Shown here one piece after another: positions 1-7,673 of a DNA stretch of 21,095 bases. The stretch's first letter is position 1, and the number at the start of each line of letters is the position of its first letter. The stretch covers positions 1 through 21,095 of the forward strand of contig CAZBTI010000055.1 of the NCBI GenBank assembly GCA_964494395.1, written 5' to 3'. The DNA is from SHLQ01 sp964494395 (GTDB lineage: Bacteria; Actinomycetota; Acidimicrobiia; Acidimicrobiales; SHLQ01). The position numbers and the translations under genes are program-made. The notes beneath the pieces were generated by a model. The model worked only from the letters and a program-made list of their open reading frames with translations, was not told where the DNA came from and made no database searches.

Positions 1-122
1 CAGCTGAAGAGACAGCACCAGCTGAAGCATCAGCCGATGAGGTCTCTGCTGCGCCTGTGGCAGACGCAACGGCTGTCGCCGAGGCTGTTGGCGAAACGCC
101 AGCTGCCGACGAAGCTGAATAA
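1..122 (+). CDS. 3' end of an Ala/Glu-rich protein, possibly ribosomal protein L31 (partial)
   Basis: Reading from base 3, an open frame runs from the left edge to a TAA at 120-122. It encodes about 39 residues made almost only of Ala, Glu, Asp, Val, Pro and Thr, such as AEETAPAEAS and ending in AADEAE. This is a low-complexity, probably disordered acidic tail, so the sequence itself does not identify the protein. In actinobacteria the gene just upstream of the prfA-prmC pair is often rpmE (L31), with rho before it, and an extended L31 tail would fit; this is inference from position only. The gene starts outside the window. The frame is favoured over the overlapping one because its composition is typical of a natural tail and it ends just before the next gene's well-behaved coding region. 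Confidence 0.5.
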   Translation, partial: AEETAPAEASADEVSAAPVADATAVAEAVGETPAADEAE

Positions 123-1098
123 CGAGCGACTTGCCGAACTCGCAGCGGCCAAGCTGCGTGCGCTGGTAACAGAGCATCTCGAAATCGAAACCGCCGAGGC
201 CCATCGCCTCGGCGGTGGCGCGTCCGTCGTTGCCGGCGGTGAGGGTTGGATCTATTTTCCTACCCAGTCGCCAGGTGTGTTGGGTACGGCGGTCATCTGG
301 GCGAACGCGAATTCATGCAACGCAATCAATCTGATCGTTGATGATGGAGCGGGCGAACTCGCCTTCGCAGCTTCGGCCTTCGCTGCCCCCCGGCCGACCA
401 TCTGGGAAGTCTCCGGGCGGGACATGGCTGTTGTTGAGGCGCAATCCCCAAGTATCGAACCTCCGCCGGACTGCGCTGAACTCACCGCGATTATGGTGTC
501 TGTCGGGCTCGATGTCGTCGCCGATCACGGCGTGTGGCTCGGCGAGATCAATGGCCTTGAGGTTGCCCGGGTCGGTTCTCGGGAAGGCGGCTGTGCGATC
601 GATATTGGTGTTGGTGCCTACGATCAGTTCGCGTCGGCGGCCTTGACCCCTGAAGATCGCGACGCTGCCGAGGCCCTCGAAAACGTGATCTCGATGGTGC
701 GCCCGCATCGGTCTGCCGATTCGGCCCCCCACGCGTTGGGTCGACTCGTCCGTTCTCGATGGCTTCGGTCGCAGGTCGTTGCTGATCCGTCGATCATTGG
801 CCTCGATTCGCTCAACCCTATTCCACTGCTCTTCGCACGTCCTGGACTCATGGAAACTCAGCCCGCAGCGGGACTTGGGGCAACGGTAGATGGCGCAGTT
901 GCCCTGGTCACCTTTACGGTCGGGCTCGATCTCGGAATCGCCGAAACAACCGCTGGACTCGCAGCGTTACACGAGCCTGACGAGATCATCGTCGTCGTAC
1001 CTCCCCGAGATCGACATCAGCGGATAGTCGACGCGGTCGACGCGCTGTCGCTTCCATCGCGAGTCATTGCCATCGAAGGCGCGTGGGTAAGCAACTGA
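88..1098 (+). CDS. Conserved-looking hypothetical protein upstream of prfA
   Basis: I do not recognise the family. The product is about 336 residues from the TTG at 88, or 353 from the ATG at 37. The ATG start would overlap the upstream tail by 86 bases and give a basic N-terminus read out of frame from that tail, so it is unlikely. Neither start has a convincing ribosome binding site. An Ala/Leu-rich helical segment (ERLAELAAAKLRALVTEHLE) is followed by a Gly-rich stretch, then alternating hydrophobic strands and acidic loops. The C-terminal part has strands such as DEIIVVVPPRD and SRVIAIEGAW, suggesting an alpha/beta fold. No signal peptide or obvious membrane span is seen. It ends 17 bases before prfA and is probably cotranscribed with it. 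Codon use resembles the neighbours, so I take it as a real gene of unknown role. Confidence 0.7.
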   Translation: MAKRQLPTKLNNERLAELAAAKLRALVTEHLEIETAEAHRLGGGASVVAGGEGWIYFPTQSPGVLGTAVIWANANSCNAINLIVDDGAGELAFAASAFAAPRPTIWEVSGRDMAVVEAQSPSIEPPPDCAELTAIMVSVGLDVVADHGVWLGEINGLEVARVGSREGGCAIDIGVGAYDQFASAALTPEDRDAAEALENVISMVRPHRSADSAPHALGRLVRSRWLRSQVVADPSIIGLDSLNPIPLLFARPGLMETQPAAGLGATVDGAVALVTFTVGLDLGIAETTAGLAALHEPDEIIVVVPPRDRHQRIVDAVDALSLPSRVIAIEGAWVSN

Positions 1099-1115
1099 GC
1101 GGTTAGGTTGGCCAT

Positions 1116-2180
1116 GTGCTCTCACGACTCGTTGCCCTAGAACGCGAATTCGCCGACGTTGAGGCTCGCCTAGGCGATCCGCAACTTATTTCCGATCAGA
1201 AGCGTTTTCAAGAAGAGGCCCGGCGCCACAAAGAACTCGAAGGCATCGTGGGCATTGGGCGCACACTTCGCGACGCCACCGAGGACCTCGAAGATGCGCG
1301 AGAAATGTTCAACGAGTCCGAAGGCGACGAACGTGAGATCTGGCGCGGAGAGGTCGACGAACTCGAGACGAAAGTGGAGGAGAACACTGCGGCCTTCCGC
1401 CTGGCGCTGCTCCCCAAGGATCCAAACGACGACCGCAACGCAATCATCGAAATTCGCGGAGCCGAAGGCGGCGAAGAGGCCAACTTGTTCGCCCGGGATC
1501 TCTTCGACATGTTCAAGAGTTTCTCCTCTCGAATGGGTTGGAAGTTCGAGATGATGGAGGGCACCGAGTCCGACATGGGTGGCTTCACGAGCGTGACCTT
1601 CAGCCTTTCAGGTAACGGCGTGTGGAGCCGTATGAAGTTCGAAGCTGGAGTGCATCGGGTTCAGCGAGTACCCAAAACCGAAACCCAAGGACGCATCCAC
1701 ACCTCATCGGCCACTGTCTCGGTACTGCCAGAGGCAGCGGAGGTCGATGTCGATATCAACGAGAACGACCTGCAGATCGACGTCTATCGTGCGTCAGGCC
1801 CGGGTGGGCAGTCGGTGAACACCACCGACTCGGCGGTTCGTATTACGCACAAGCCAACCGGTGTCGTGGTATCGATGCAGGATGAGAAGAGCCAGTTGCA
1901 GAACAAGGCCAAGGCGTTGCGCGTCTTGCGCAGCCGAATTCTTCAGGCCGAGCAAGATCGCCAAGCCGCTGAGGCAAGCGAGCAGCGAAAAAGCCAGATG
2001 GGCGGCGGCGGACGTTCAGAGAAAATCCGCACCTACAACTTCAAAGAGAACCGTGTGTCGGATCATCGCATCGGGCTGACCGTCCACAACCTCGACAAGG
2101 TGCTCTCCGGCGAACTCGACGCAGTTTCAGATGCGCTGCTTCACGATGATCAGCAGCGCCGCCTCGCTGGCGATGACTGA
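1116..2180 (+). CDS. prfA: Peptide chain release factor 1 (RF1)
   Basis: RF1 reads UAA and UAG stop codons in the ribosomal A site and triggers hydrolysis of peptidyl-tRNA. The 354-residue product has the normal length (E. coli RF1 is 360). It carries the catalytic GGQ at residues 230-232 within RASGPGGQSVNTTDSA. It also has the RF1-type tripeptide anticodon P-x-T (PKT, residues 186-188, in VQRVPKTETQGRIHTS), which separates it from RF2 and its SPF motif. The N-terminal 100 residues form the helical domain 1. The start is a GTG at 1116; an ATG overlapping it at 1114 is in another frame. It overlaps prmC by 8 bases, which implies coupled translation with the enzyme that methylates its GGQ glutamine. 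Nothing is truncated. Confidence 0.97.
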   Translation: MLSRLVALEREFADVEARLGDPQLISDQKRFQEEARRHKELEGIVGIGRTLRDATEDLEDAREMFNESEGDEREIWRGEVDELETKVEENTAAFRLALLPKDPNDDRNAIIEIRGAEGGEEANLFARDLFDMFKSFSSRMGWKFEMMEGTESDMGGFTSVTFSLSGNGVWSRMKFEAGVHRVQRVPKTETQGRIHTSSATVSVLPEAAEVDVDINENDLQIDVYRASGPGGQSVNTTDSAVRITHKPTGVVVSMQDEKSQLQNKAKALRVLRSRILQAEQDRQAAEASEQRKSQMGGGGRSEKIRTYNFKENRVSDHRIGLTVHNLDKVLSGELDAVSDALLHDDQQRRLAGDD

Positions 2181-3072
2181 CAATCCAGACGAAGTCGACC
2201 TCGACGGAACCGTAACGTGGCGGGAATTGCTCGCCGAGACCGAGGCACTCCTCGCGAGATGCGACGCGGATAGTCCGAAACTCGAAGCCAAGTGGATCGT
2301 CGAGGAGGTAACTGGCGCGACCGGCGCCGAATTCGCCGTGGCTCTCGATGGCTTGGCCACCACTCGCGGGGTTGCGCATCTCGATGCGCTCGTGGGCCGC
2401 CGATGTTCCGGCGAACCAATTCAGTACGTGCTCGGGCACTGGGCGTTTCGAAGTATCGATCTACTCGTCGACCGTCGGGTCCTGATTCCACGTCCAGAAA
2501 CTGAGGTCGTTGCAGGTCTCGCGATTGCCGAACTCGACCGATTCCGCCCTGATGGCGGGGGCCTCGTTGTCGACCTCGGGACTGGAACGGGTGCGATTGG
2601 TCTCTCGATTGCTTCGGAACGACCGGGACACCGAGTCTTGCTGACCGACGCCAGTGCAGATGCCCTAGCGGTAGCGCGTGCGAACTTGGTCGGGCTCGGT
2701 CGGGCTGCTCGGGGAGTCGAAATTTCCGAAGGGTCGTGGTTTGATGCAGTCCCAGATCAGTACCTCGGCCAGTTCGACGTCATCGTGTCCAACCCCCCAT
2801 ACATCGCGGCGAGCGAGGAACTGCCGGCTTCGGTCACCGACTGGGAGCCCGAGGCTGCCCTACGTTCCGACGATGATGGATTGGCCGATCTTCGTTTTCT
2901 CGTCGAGCAGGCCAGCGAGTGGTTAGCTCCTACCGGAGCTCTCGTTCTCGAGATTGGTCATCGCCAGGCCACCGATCTTGCGCGCAGCAGCGAGGCGTTG
3001 GGATACGAGACCGTCGTGCATTGCGACCTCGCAGGCCTTGATAGAGCACTGGTGTTTCGTCGTGCCAAGTAA
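2173..3072 (+). CDS. prmC: Peptide chain release factor N5-glutamine methyltransferase
   Basis: PrmC (HemK) uses S-adenosylmethionine to N5-methylate the Gln of the GGQ motif in release factors. From the ATG at 2173 the product is 299 residues. The helical N-terminal substrate-binding domain covers roughly 1-95. It is followed by the PRPETE motif (106-111), the SAM-binding loop VDLGTGTGAIG (133-143) and the catalytic NPPY motif (207-210). The open frame extends upstream to an ATG at 2131. The ATG at 2173, overlapping the prfA stop as ATGACTGA, is preferred because extra residues from the longer form look like out-of-frame prfA. The prfA-prmC pairing is widely conserved and matches the enzyme-substrate relation. 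All key motifs are intact. Confidence 0.95.
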   Translation: MTDNPDEVDLDGTVTWRELLAETEALLARCDADSPKLEAKWIVEEVTGATGAEFAVALDGLATTRGVAHLDALVGRRCSGEPIQYVLGHWAFRSIDLLVDRRVLIPRPETEVVAGLAIAELDRFRPDGGGLVVDLGTGTGAIGLSIASERPGHRVLLTDASADALAVARANLVGLGRAARGVEISEGSWFDAVPDQYLGQFDVIVSNPPYIAASEELPASVTDWEPEAALRSDDDGLADLRFLVEQASEWLAPTGALVLEIGHRQATDLARSSEALGYETVVHCDLAGLDRALVFRRAK

Positions 3073-3097
3073 TCACGATCAGTTGAGGATCGACCCC

Positions 3098-3676
3098 GTG
3101 GATGCTGTGGTTCAGGCGCTTTGCCGGGATGAGGTTGTCGCGATCCCCACCGACACGGTGTACGGCCTCGCAGCCAATCCGGCTTCTGCGGTGGCTATGC
3201 AGCGATTGTTCGAACTCAAACAGCGTCCCGATGGCGTCCCGGTGGCCGTCCTCGCTGGATCTCGAGAGCAAGCTGAGCAGTTGGTCGAACCGTCTGAAAC
3301 GTTCTATGCCCTCGCCGCTGAGCACTGGCCTGGGGCACTCACTCTGGTGGCTCGGCGCTCGGCAGATCTTCGTTTCTACATCGGTGACGCCACCAATCAA
3401 CTGGGTATCCCAACGGTTGGCGTGCGAGTGCCAGATCACGATCTGATCCGGGCCTGCGCTCTTCGCTTTGGTCCCATCGCTGCAACCAGTGCGAACATCC
3501 ACGGATCACCGACCATCGTCGACCCATCCGAACTCCGCTCGGTGTTCGGTCAAGACGTCGACGTCATCATCGATGCTGGGGTGCTCAGGGGAGTGGCGTC
3601 GACCGTCGTTGACGTCAGCGGACCCGAGCTAGTAACCCTGCGTCAGGGAGTAGTCCAACTCACCTACGACAAGTGA
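3098..3676 (+). CDS. L-threonylcarbamoyladenylate synthase (Sua5/YrdC/TsaC family)
   Basis: The enzyme makes threonylcarbamoyl-AMP from Thr, bicarbonate and ATP, the first step of t6A37 modification of ANN-decoding tRNAs. The protein has the family signatures PTDTVYGL (residues 17-24), the KQRP segment, HWPGALTLV, TSANIHGSPT and STVVDV. From the GTG at 3098 it has 192 residues, the size of the short TsaC form; the C-terminal Sua5 domain of long forms is absent. This start is chosen because GAGGA lies at 3085-3089 with 8 bases of spacing, and because TsaC proteins usually begin about 10-20 residues before the PTDTVYGL motif. A GTG at 3062 overlapping the prmC stop is an alternative without a clear binding site. 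In mycobacteria the homologous gene sits in the same place, after prfA and prmC. Confidence 0.92.
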   Translation: MDAVVQALCRDEVVAIPTDTVYGLAANPASAVAMQRLFELKQRPDGVPVAVLAGSREQAEQLVEPSETFYALAAEHWPGALTLVARRSADLRFYIGDATNQLGIPTVGVRVPDHDLIRACALRFGPIAATSANIHGSPTIVDPSELRSVFGQDVDVIIDAGVLRGVASTVVDVSGPELVTLRQGVVQLTYDK

Positions 3677-3718
3677 GTCGAAAGTATCGAAGCCAAGAAG
3701 CCCCGTTCGTGGAACCAT

Positions 3719-3736
3719 AGAGGTGAGGTCACCTCT
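3719..3736. promoter_or_regulatory. Perfect 8-bp dyad upstream of rfbF
   Basis: AGAGGTGA, two bases (GG), then TCACCTCT form a perfect inverted repeat in the 80-base gap between the sua5-type gene and rfbF. It lies 10 bases before the GAGGAG ribosome binding site (3747-3752). As RNA it could fold as a 7-bp stem with a 4-base loop; as DNA it resembles an operator for a dimeric regulator. No poly-T follows, so it is not a typical terminator. Its function is unknown. Confidence 0.5.
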
Positions 3737-3756
3737 GACCATCGACGAGGAGCAAT

Positions 3757-4554
3757 ATGACAATCGATCCTTCTGAAATTCCGGTAGTGATTCTTGCAGG
3801 CGGCAAGGGCACCCGGATTCGCGAAGCCTCTGAGTCTCTTCCGAAGCCAATGATCGATGTTGGTGGCAAGCCAATCATGTGGCACATCATGAAGACCTAC
3901 GCGAGCTACGGCCACACGCGCTTTGTGATCTTGCTCGGCTACAAGTCGTGGACCATCAAAGAGTACTTCCTTGCATACCGGGAGAAGACGAGCGACTTCA
4001 CGGTCAACCTGAATGACGCGCATACCGATTATCACGGTGAGTATGGCACGGAAAATTTCGAGGTCACGATGGCCTACACAGGCCTCGACACACTCACCGG
4101 TGGACGTCTCTGCCGGGCAAAGAAATACCTCGAAGATGCCCCCGCATTCATGCTGACCTATGGCGACGGCCTCGCGGATATCGACATCGCTGCCCTGCGC
4201 GACTTTCACTACGAGCACGGCAAGATCGGCACGGTCACCGCAGTGCACCCCACATCCCGTTTCGGCGAGTTGGCGACTGAAGGAACAAACGTCACCGACT
4301 TCTCTGAGAAACCGAATCTCAACACCGGTGTCGTAAACGGCGGCTACTTCATGTTCGACCGAAAGTTCCTCGACTACGTGCCAGATGAGAACGGCGACAT
4401 GCTCGAGTCAGATGCGCTTCAGCGCCTCACGACCGATGGCCAACTCAACTACTACCTGCACAAGGGTTTCTGGCGCGGCATGGACACCTATCGCGAGTAC
4501 GTCGAGCTCAATCGACTGTGGGATACCCACGAAGCCCCCTGGAGGGTCTGGTAG
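3757..4554 (+). CDS. rfbF: Glucose-1-phosphate cytidylyltransferase
   Basis: RfbF joins CTP and glucose-1-phosphate to CDP-glucose, the entry step to CDP-linked 6-deoxy and dideoxy sugars. The 265-residue protein (family usually about 257) starts at an ATG with a strong GAGGAG site. It has the nucleotidyltransferase loop LAGGKGTR (13-20), LPKPM with Lys30, the metal-binding TYGDGLAD segment (134-141), FSEKP (182-186), NGGYFMF (194-200) and the family-typical GFWRGMDTYREY (237-248). These features favour the cytidylyltransferase over the RmlA thymidylyltransferase, and an rfbG gene lies 5.5 kb downstream on the other strand. It is alone on its strand in the block, has its own dyad upstream, and ends in a strong terminator, so it is probably a single-gene unit. 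Confidence 0.95.
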   Translation: MTIDPSEIPVVILAGGKGTRIREASESLPKPMIDVGGKPIMWHIMKTYASYGHTRFVILLGYKSWTIKEYFLAYREKTSDFTVNLNDAHTDYHGEYGTENFEVTMAYTGLDTLTGGRLCRAKKYLEDAPAFMLTYGDGLADIDIAALRDFHYEHGKIGTVTAVHPTSRFGELATEGTNVTDFSEKPNLNTGVVNGGYFMFDRKFLDYVPDENGDMLESDALQRLTTDGQLNYYLHKGFWRGMDTYREYVELNRLWDTHEAPWRVW

Positions 4555-4569
4555 ATCCAGACTCGACAT

Positions 4570-4601
4570 AACGGGCTGCCTTGCTAGGCAGCCCGTTTTT
4601 T
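4570..4601 (+). terminator. Rho-independent terminator of rfbF
   Basis: A perfect 11-bp stem (AACGGGCTGCC pairing with GGCAGCCCGTT, 4570-4580 and 4587-4597) with a six-base loop TTGCTA is followed by a run of six T (4596-4601). It lies 15 bases after the rfbF stop codon. On the minus strand the stem is followed by only two T, so it is a weak terminator in that direction. The loop contains the TAG stop of the convergent gene, and one arm encodes that protein's last residues. Confidence 0.92.
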
Positions 4602-7559
4602 CGCGTCGTTCTGAGCGTCGATGAGTGTCTGCGTTGCGTCGGCCACCTCGAGGGGTTTCCAGAAGAGGTAGCCCTGAGCCCGGTCACAGCCGAGCGCTCG
4701 CAGCGCGTTCAGTTCGCTTTCGTTCTCGATTCCTTCGGCGACCGTGGTGGCCCCGAGGTCCTGGGCGAGGGTGATCATGTTCTTTACAATCACGCGATCT
4801 CGCTGATCGATCTCGTTCGCCAGCGGGACGACGAAACTCCGGTCGATCTTGAGGACGTCGAACTCGTATCGACGGAGGTAGCTGAGCGACGAATAGCCGG
4901 TCCCAAAGTCGTCGATCGAAAGGCCCACTCCGAGCTCACGAATCTCCTGAATTCGGGTGGAGATGAGGTCGGTGTCATCGATCAGGACCGACTCGGTGAT
5001 CTCGATAGTGAGCGATTCGGGGGATATCTCGCAGTCGGTGATAATGGTATTGATTCGTTCGATGATGTTGGGTTCGAGCAGTTGCTGGCCGGACATGTTT
5101 ACGCTCACGGAGAAGTCGGTGAAGCCTTCCTCGAGCCAGCGGCGGATTTGCCGACATGCTGTCGTGAGCGCCCATTCACCGAGTTCGTTAATGAGGTTGG
5201 CCGCCTCGGCAAGAGGGATAAACACACCGGGGCTGATCGGCCCGCGAGTGGGGTGCGTCCATCGAGCCAGGGCTTCGAACGAGACGATGTTTCCGGTGGT
5301 CATGTTGACGATTGGCTGGTAGACGAGTCGGAGTTGGTCGTCGCGAAGAGCATCGCGGAGGAGGTCGCGCACTTCGGCTCGCTCTGCGACGTTGGCCCCC
5401 ATTGCTTCATTGAACATGACGACGTTGCCGCGATGTGTTGCTTTGGCCGAGTCCAATGCGGTCGACGCCCTACTGATCATCTCTGAAGCCGTTGAGTCCG
5501 CTTGGTAGTCGATAACAAGGCCGGCCGACGCCTTGCTCGAGATCGTCTGAGAATCGACTTGAAGTGGCCGGTTGAGTGCCTTCAAGATGTTGCCTACCGC
5601 AATCTCTGCTTCTTCGTCCGAGCAGCCCGATGCGAGCAGGACCCCGAACTCATCGCCACTCAATCGTGCGACGGTGTCTTCGGATTGCACCGTTTGTCGG
5701 ATGCGGAGAGCTAAGTCGACGAGGACCCGGTCCCCGAGTTCGGTTCCATATCCTTCGTTGATGAGCCGGAAATCGTCAACGTTAATCACCGCGACCGCTA
5801 CGCTTTCTTCACTGACGGACGATCGCTGGAGTACCGAGCCGATTTCATCGATGAAGGCGGTTCTGTTGGGTAACAGTGTGAGCGGATCGTTATTGGCAAC
5901 GTGGTGGACGCGAGACTCGAGCATGCGAGTTTCGGTCAGATCCGAGACGTTGATAACGATGCCCTCGATGTCCTCGATGTGGCGCATATCGGTAGCGGTG
6001 ATGGCGAGGATGTGGGTATTGATATCGGCGTCGAACGCACGAACCTCGAGCGTGACGGTGCCGCCGGGATCGAGGGCCAGCAAGTCATTGATCGCGGTTC
6101 GCGCCTCGACCCAGTCAGTGCTGTGAGTAACCCATTCGAGATCGTGGCCAAGATAGGACTCTTCGGGGTGTCCGAGAATTTCCTCGATTGCCCCGGATGC
6201 GAAAACGACATGTCGGGTCTCGTCGATGAGCAGCATGCCGGTGGATGAATTCTGCACCAGCCCCCGCCAGCGGCGCTCGCTCGCTTCGATATGTCGGAGT
6301 ACTTCGCTTTCGCGTTCGCGGTCGGCCTTCGCGATCGTTGCAGATCGAATCGCAGCAATGCTTCCTGCCTCTCTCACGAGACTTGCGAAGATCCTGTTCC
6401 GTACTGGGTCCGAGGTCGGCGGGTTCATCTGCGCGTGAGTGAACTGTTCTTCTGGTCCCAGGAGCGCAGGAGCTAATTCGACCGCACCGGCTGATGTCAC
6501 ATCGACATAGGAGATGTTCGACGTGTCATCGAAGGTGAAGCCGACCTGGCCTCCGAGTGAGGCGCGGATGTCGGCCGGGAACTCCAACGACGAGAGATAG
6601 CCAATGCTCGAGGCAAGCCGAGACTCCGTTACCGCAACGCCGCGCTGTTCGTAGAAGAGGCGGACGACCCGGGTGATGACCGTAGCGACGATGACGCTCG
6701 AAAGCACGACCATCAACCCTCGCTGGAACGCCGTCTCAGGAGGGTTGAACACCGAGATGATCGCAGGAGCGCCGACGGCGACGGCGGTCGTTGCCAAGCG
6801 CAAGGAACCAAGCCGATCGGTCTCGAGTTTGGCGGCGGCCTCAAGGTCTTTAGCCGTGGGATGTGTCGCTGCAGCGAGCCCAAGGGCGAGGGCGACCGGC
6901 TTGAACGCCGGTCCAACGAACTCGGGGAGTTCGCTAATAACGCTCACCAACTCGAACACGTGGCTGATCAGCACGATGGTCACGGCGATCGTGAGCAATC
7001 GGTGACTGGTCGAACGATGTTGTTCGGTCGCGGTGATACGAACGAGCAGTCCAACGACGGCGATAAGCACGATCTGGTGGTAGCCGAAGAGCAAGGTCTC
7101 GGTCCTGCTCGCCATGCGTTCGGGGTTGAATAGATCGAAGTAAATGCTCGTCCAGAGGATGAGCAGGATTGCTGTTGTCGCCGCGAGTGCGTCGAACCAG
7201 GCGTTTGTGTTCCGCCCGGTCGTACGGATGCGGTAAGCGGAGAACACCGCGAAGGTCAAGAACAGATATGCACTACAGATGAGGAGGTCGGCAGGCGTCA
7301 GGCTAATGATGTCTTGTCCGGCCAGTGACGAGAACTCTCGAACAGCTTCGCCCGCTCCGGCGAGGGTTGCAAATACCGCGAAGTTGGCGAAAATGGTCCT
7401 CGAGGCGCGTTGTTGACGAACGGCAGCGATCGCTAACCCAGCTCCGCAAATCAACGCCCAAGCAATGAATGCGATGGTCGAAACTTGGCCACCACGGGTT
7501 ACGAGCGCGAGCAAACTCAGCACACCACCAGTAGCTACGAGCGCTTTCGTCCTTCTCAC
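4584..7559 (-). CDS. Membrane-bound PAS-GGDEF-EAL protein (c-di-GMP synthesis and breakdown)
   Basis: The 991-residue protein starts with about ten predicted membrane segments spread over residues 5-300. These are followed by an unassigned cytoplasmic stretch (about 305-425), a PAS domain (about 428-545), a GGDEF domain (about 555-715) and an EAL domain (about 730-980). The diguanylate cyclase signature is SGDEF (634-638), a Ser variant often still active. The RxxD product-inhibition site is absent (QSED at 625-628). The EAL domain has its usual catalytic set: FEAL (761-764), NMSG (821-824), TIEITES (851-857), DDFGTGY (883-889), LKIDRSF (903-909), VAEGIE (940-945) and AQGYLF (961-966). It should therefore hydrolyse c-di-GMP; cyclase activity is less certain. 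The GTG start has no close Shine-Dalgarno site, only GGAGAG about 20 bases upstream. The ligand sensed is unknown. Confidence 0.95.
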   Translation of the reverse strand: MRRTKALVATGGVLSLLALVTRGGQVSTIAFIAWALICGAGLAIAAVRQQRASRTIFANFAVFATLAGAGEAVREFSSLAGQDIISLTPADLLICSAYLFLTFAVFSAYRIRTTGRNTNAWFDALAATTAILLILWTSIYFDLFNPERMASRTETLLFGYHQIVLIAVVGLLVRITATEQHRSTSHRLLTIAVTIVLISHVFELVSVISELPEFVGPAFKPVALALGLAAATHPTAKDLEAAAKLETDRLGSLRLATTAVAVGAPAIISVFNPPETAFQRGLMVVLSSVIVATVITRVVRLFYEQRGVAVTESRLASSIGYLSSLEFPADIRASLGGQVGFTFDDTSNISYVDVTSAGAVELAPALLGPEEQFTHAQMNPPTSDPVRNRIFASLVREAGSIAAIRSATIAKADRERESEVLRHIEASERRWRGLVQNSSTGMLLIDETRHVVFASGAIEEILGHPEESYLGHDLEWVTHSTDWVEARTAINDLLALDPGGTVTLEVRAFDADINTHILAITATDMRHIEDIEGIVINVSDLTETRMLESRVHHVANNDPLTLLPNRTAFIDEIGSVLQRSSVSEESVAVAVINVDDFRLINEGYGTELGDRVLVDLALRIRQTVQSEDTVARLSGDEFGVLLASGCSDEEAEIAVGNILKALNRPLQVDSQTISSKASAGLVIDYQADSTASEMISRASTALDSAKATHRGNVVMFNEAMGANVAERAEVRDLLRDALRDDQLRLVYQPIVNMTTGNIVSFEALARWTHPTRGPISPGVFIPLAEAANLINELGEWALTTACRQIRRWLEEGFTDFSVSVNMSGQQLLEPNIIERINTIITDCEISPESLTIEITESVLIDDTDLISTRIQEIRELGVGLSIDDFGTGYSSLSYLRRYEFDVLKIDRSFVVPLANEIDQRDRVIVKNMITLAQDLGATTVAEGIENESELNALRALGCDRAQGYLFWKPLEVADATQTLIDAQNDAKKRAA

Positions 7560-7673
7560 CTAATAGATATCGGCGAAAATCTCTCCGAATTCAAGAAACC
7601 AATTTTTATGTGCGACTAAATTTCGGGTCTGAACGTTGTCCCGCTGTGTTCTCCGCGACGCAAGCTGCGCGGG

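Noticed and set aside
2930..3502. 190-codon open frame on the minus strand opposite prmC and the sua5-type gene
   Set aside because: Both plus-strand genes are intact by motif, and this frame crosses their junction without any family feature.
4581..5486. 301-codon open frame on the plus strand opposite the EAL domain
   Set aside because: The opposite frame encodes a complete EAL catalytic set. The plus-strand translation has no domain and the frame would begin inside the rfbF terminator.
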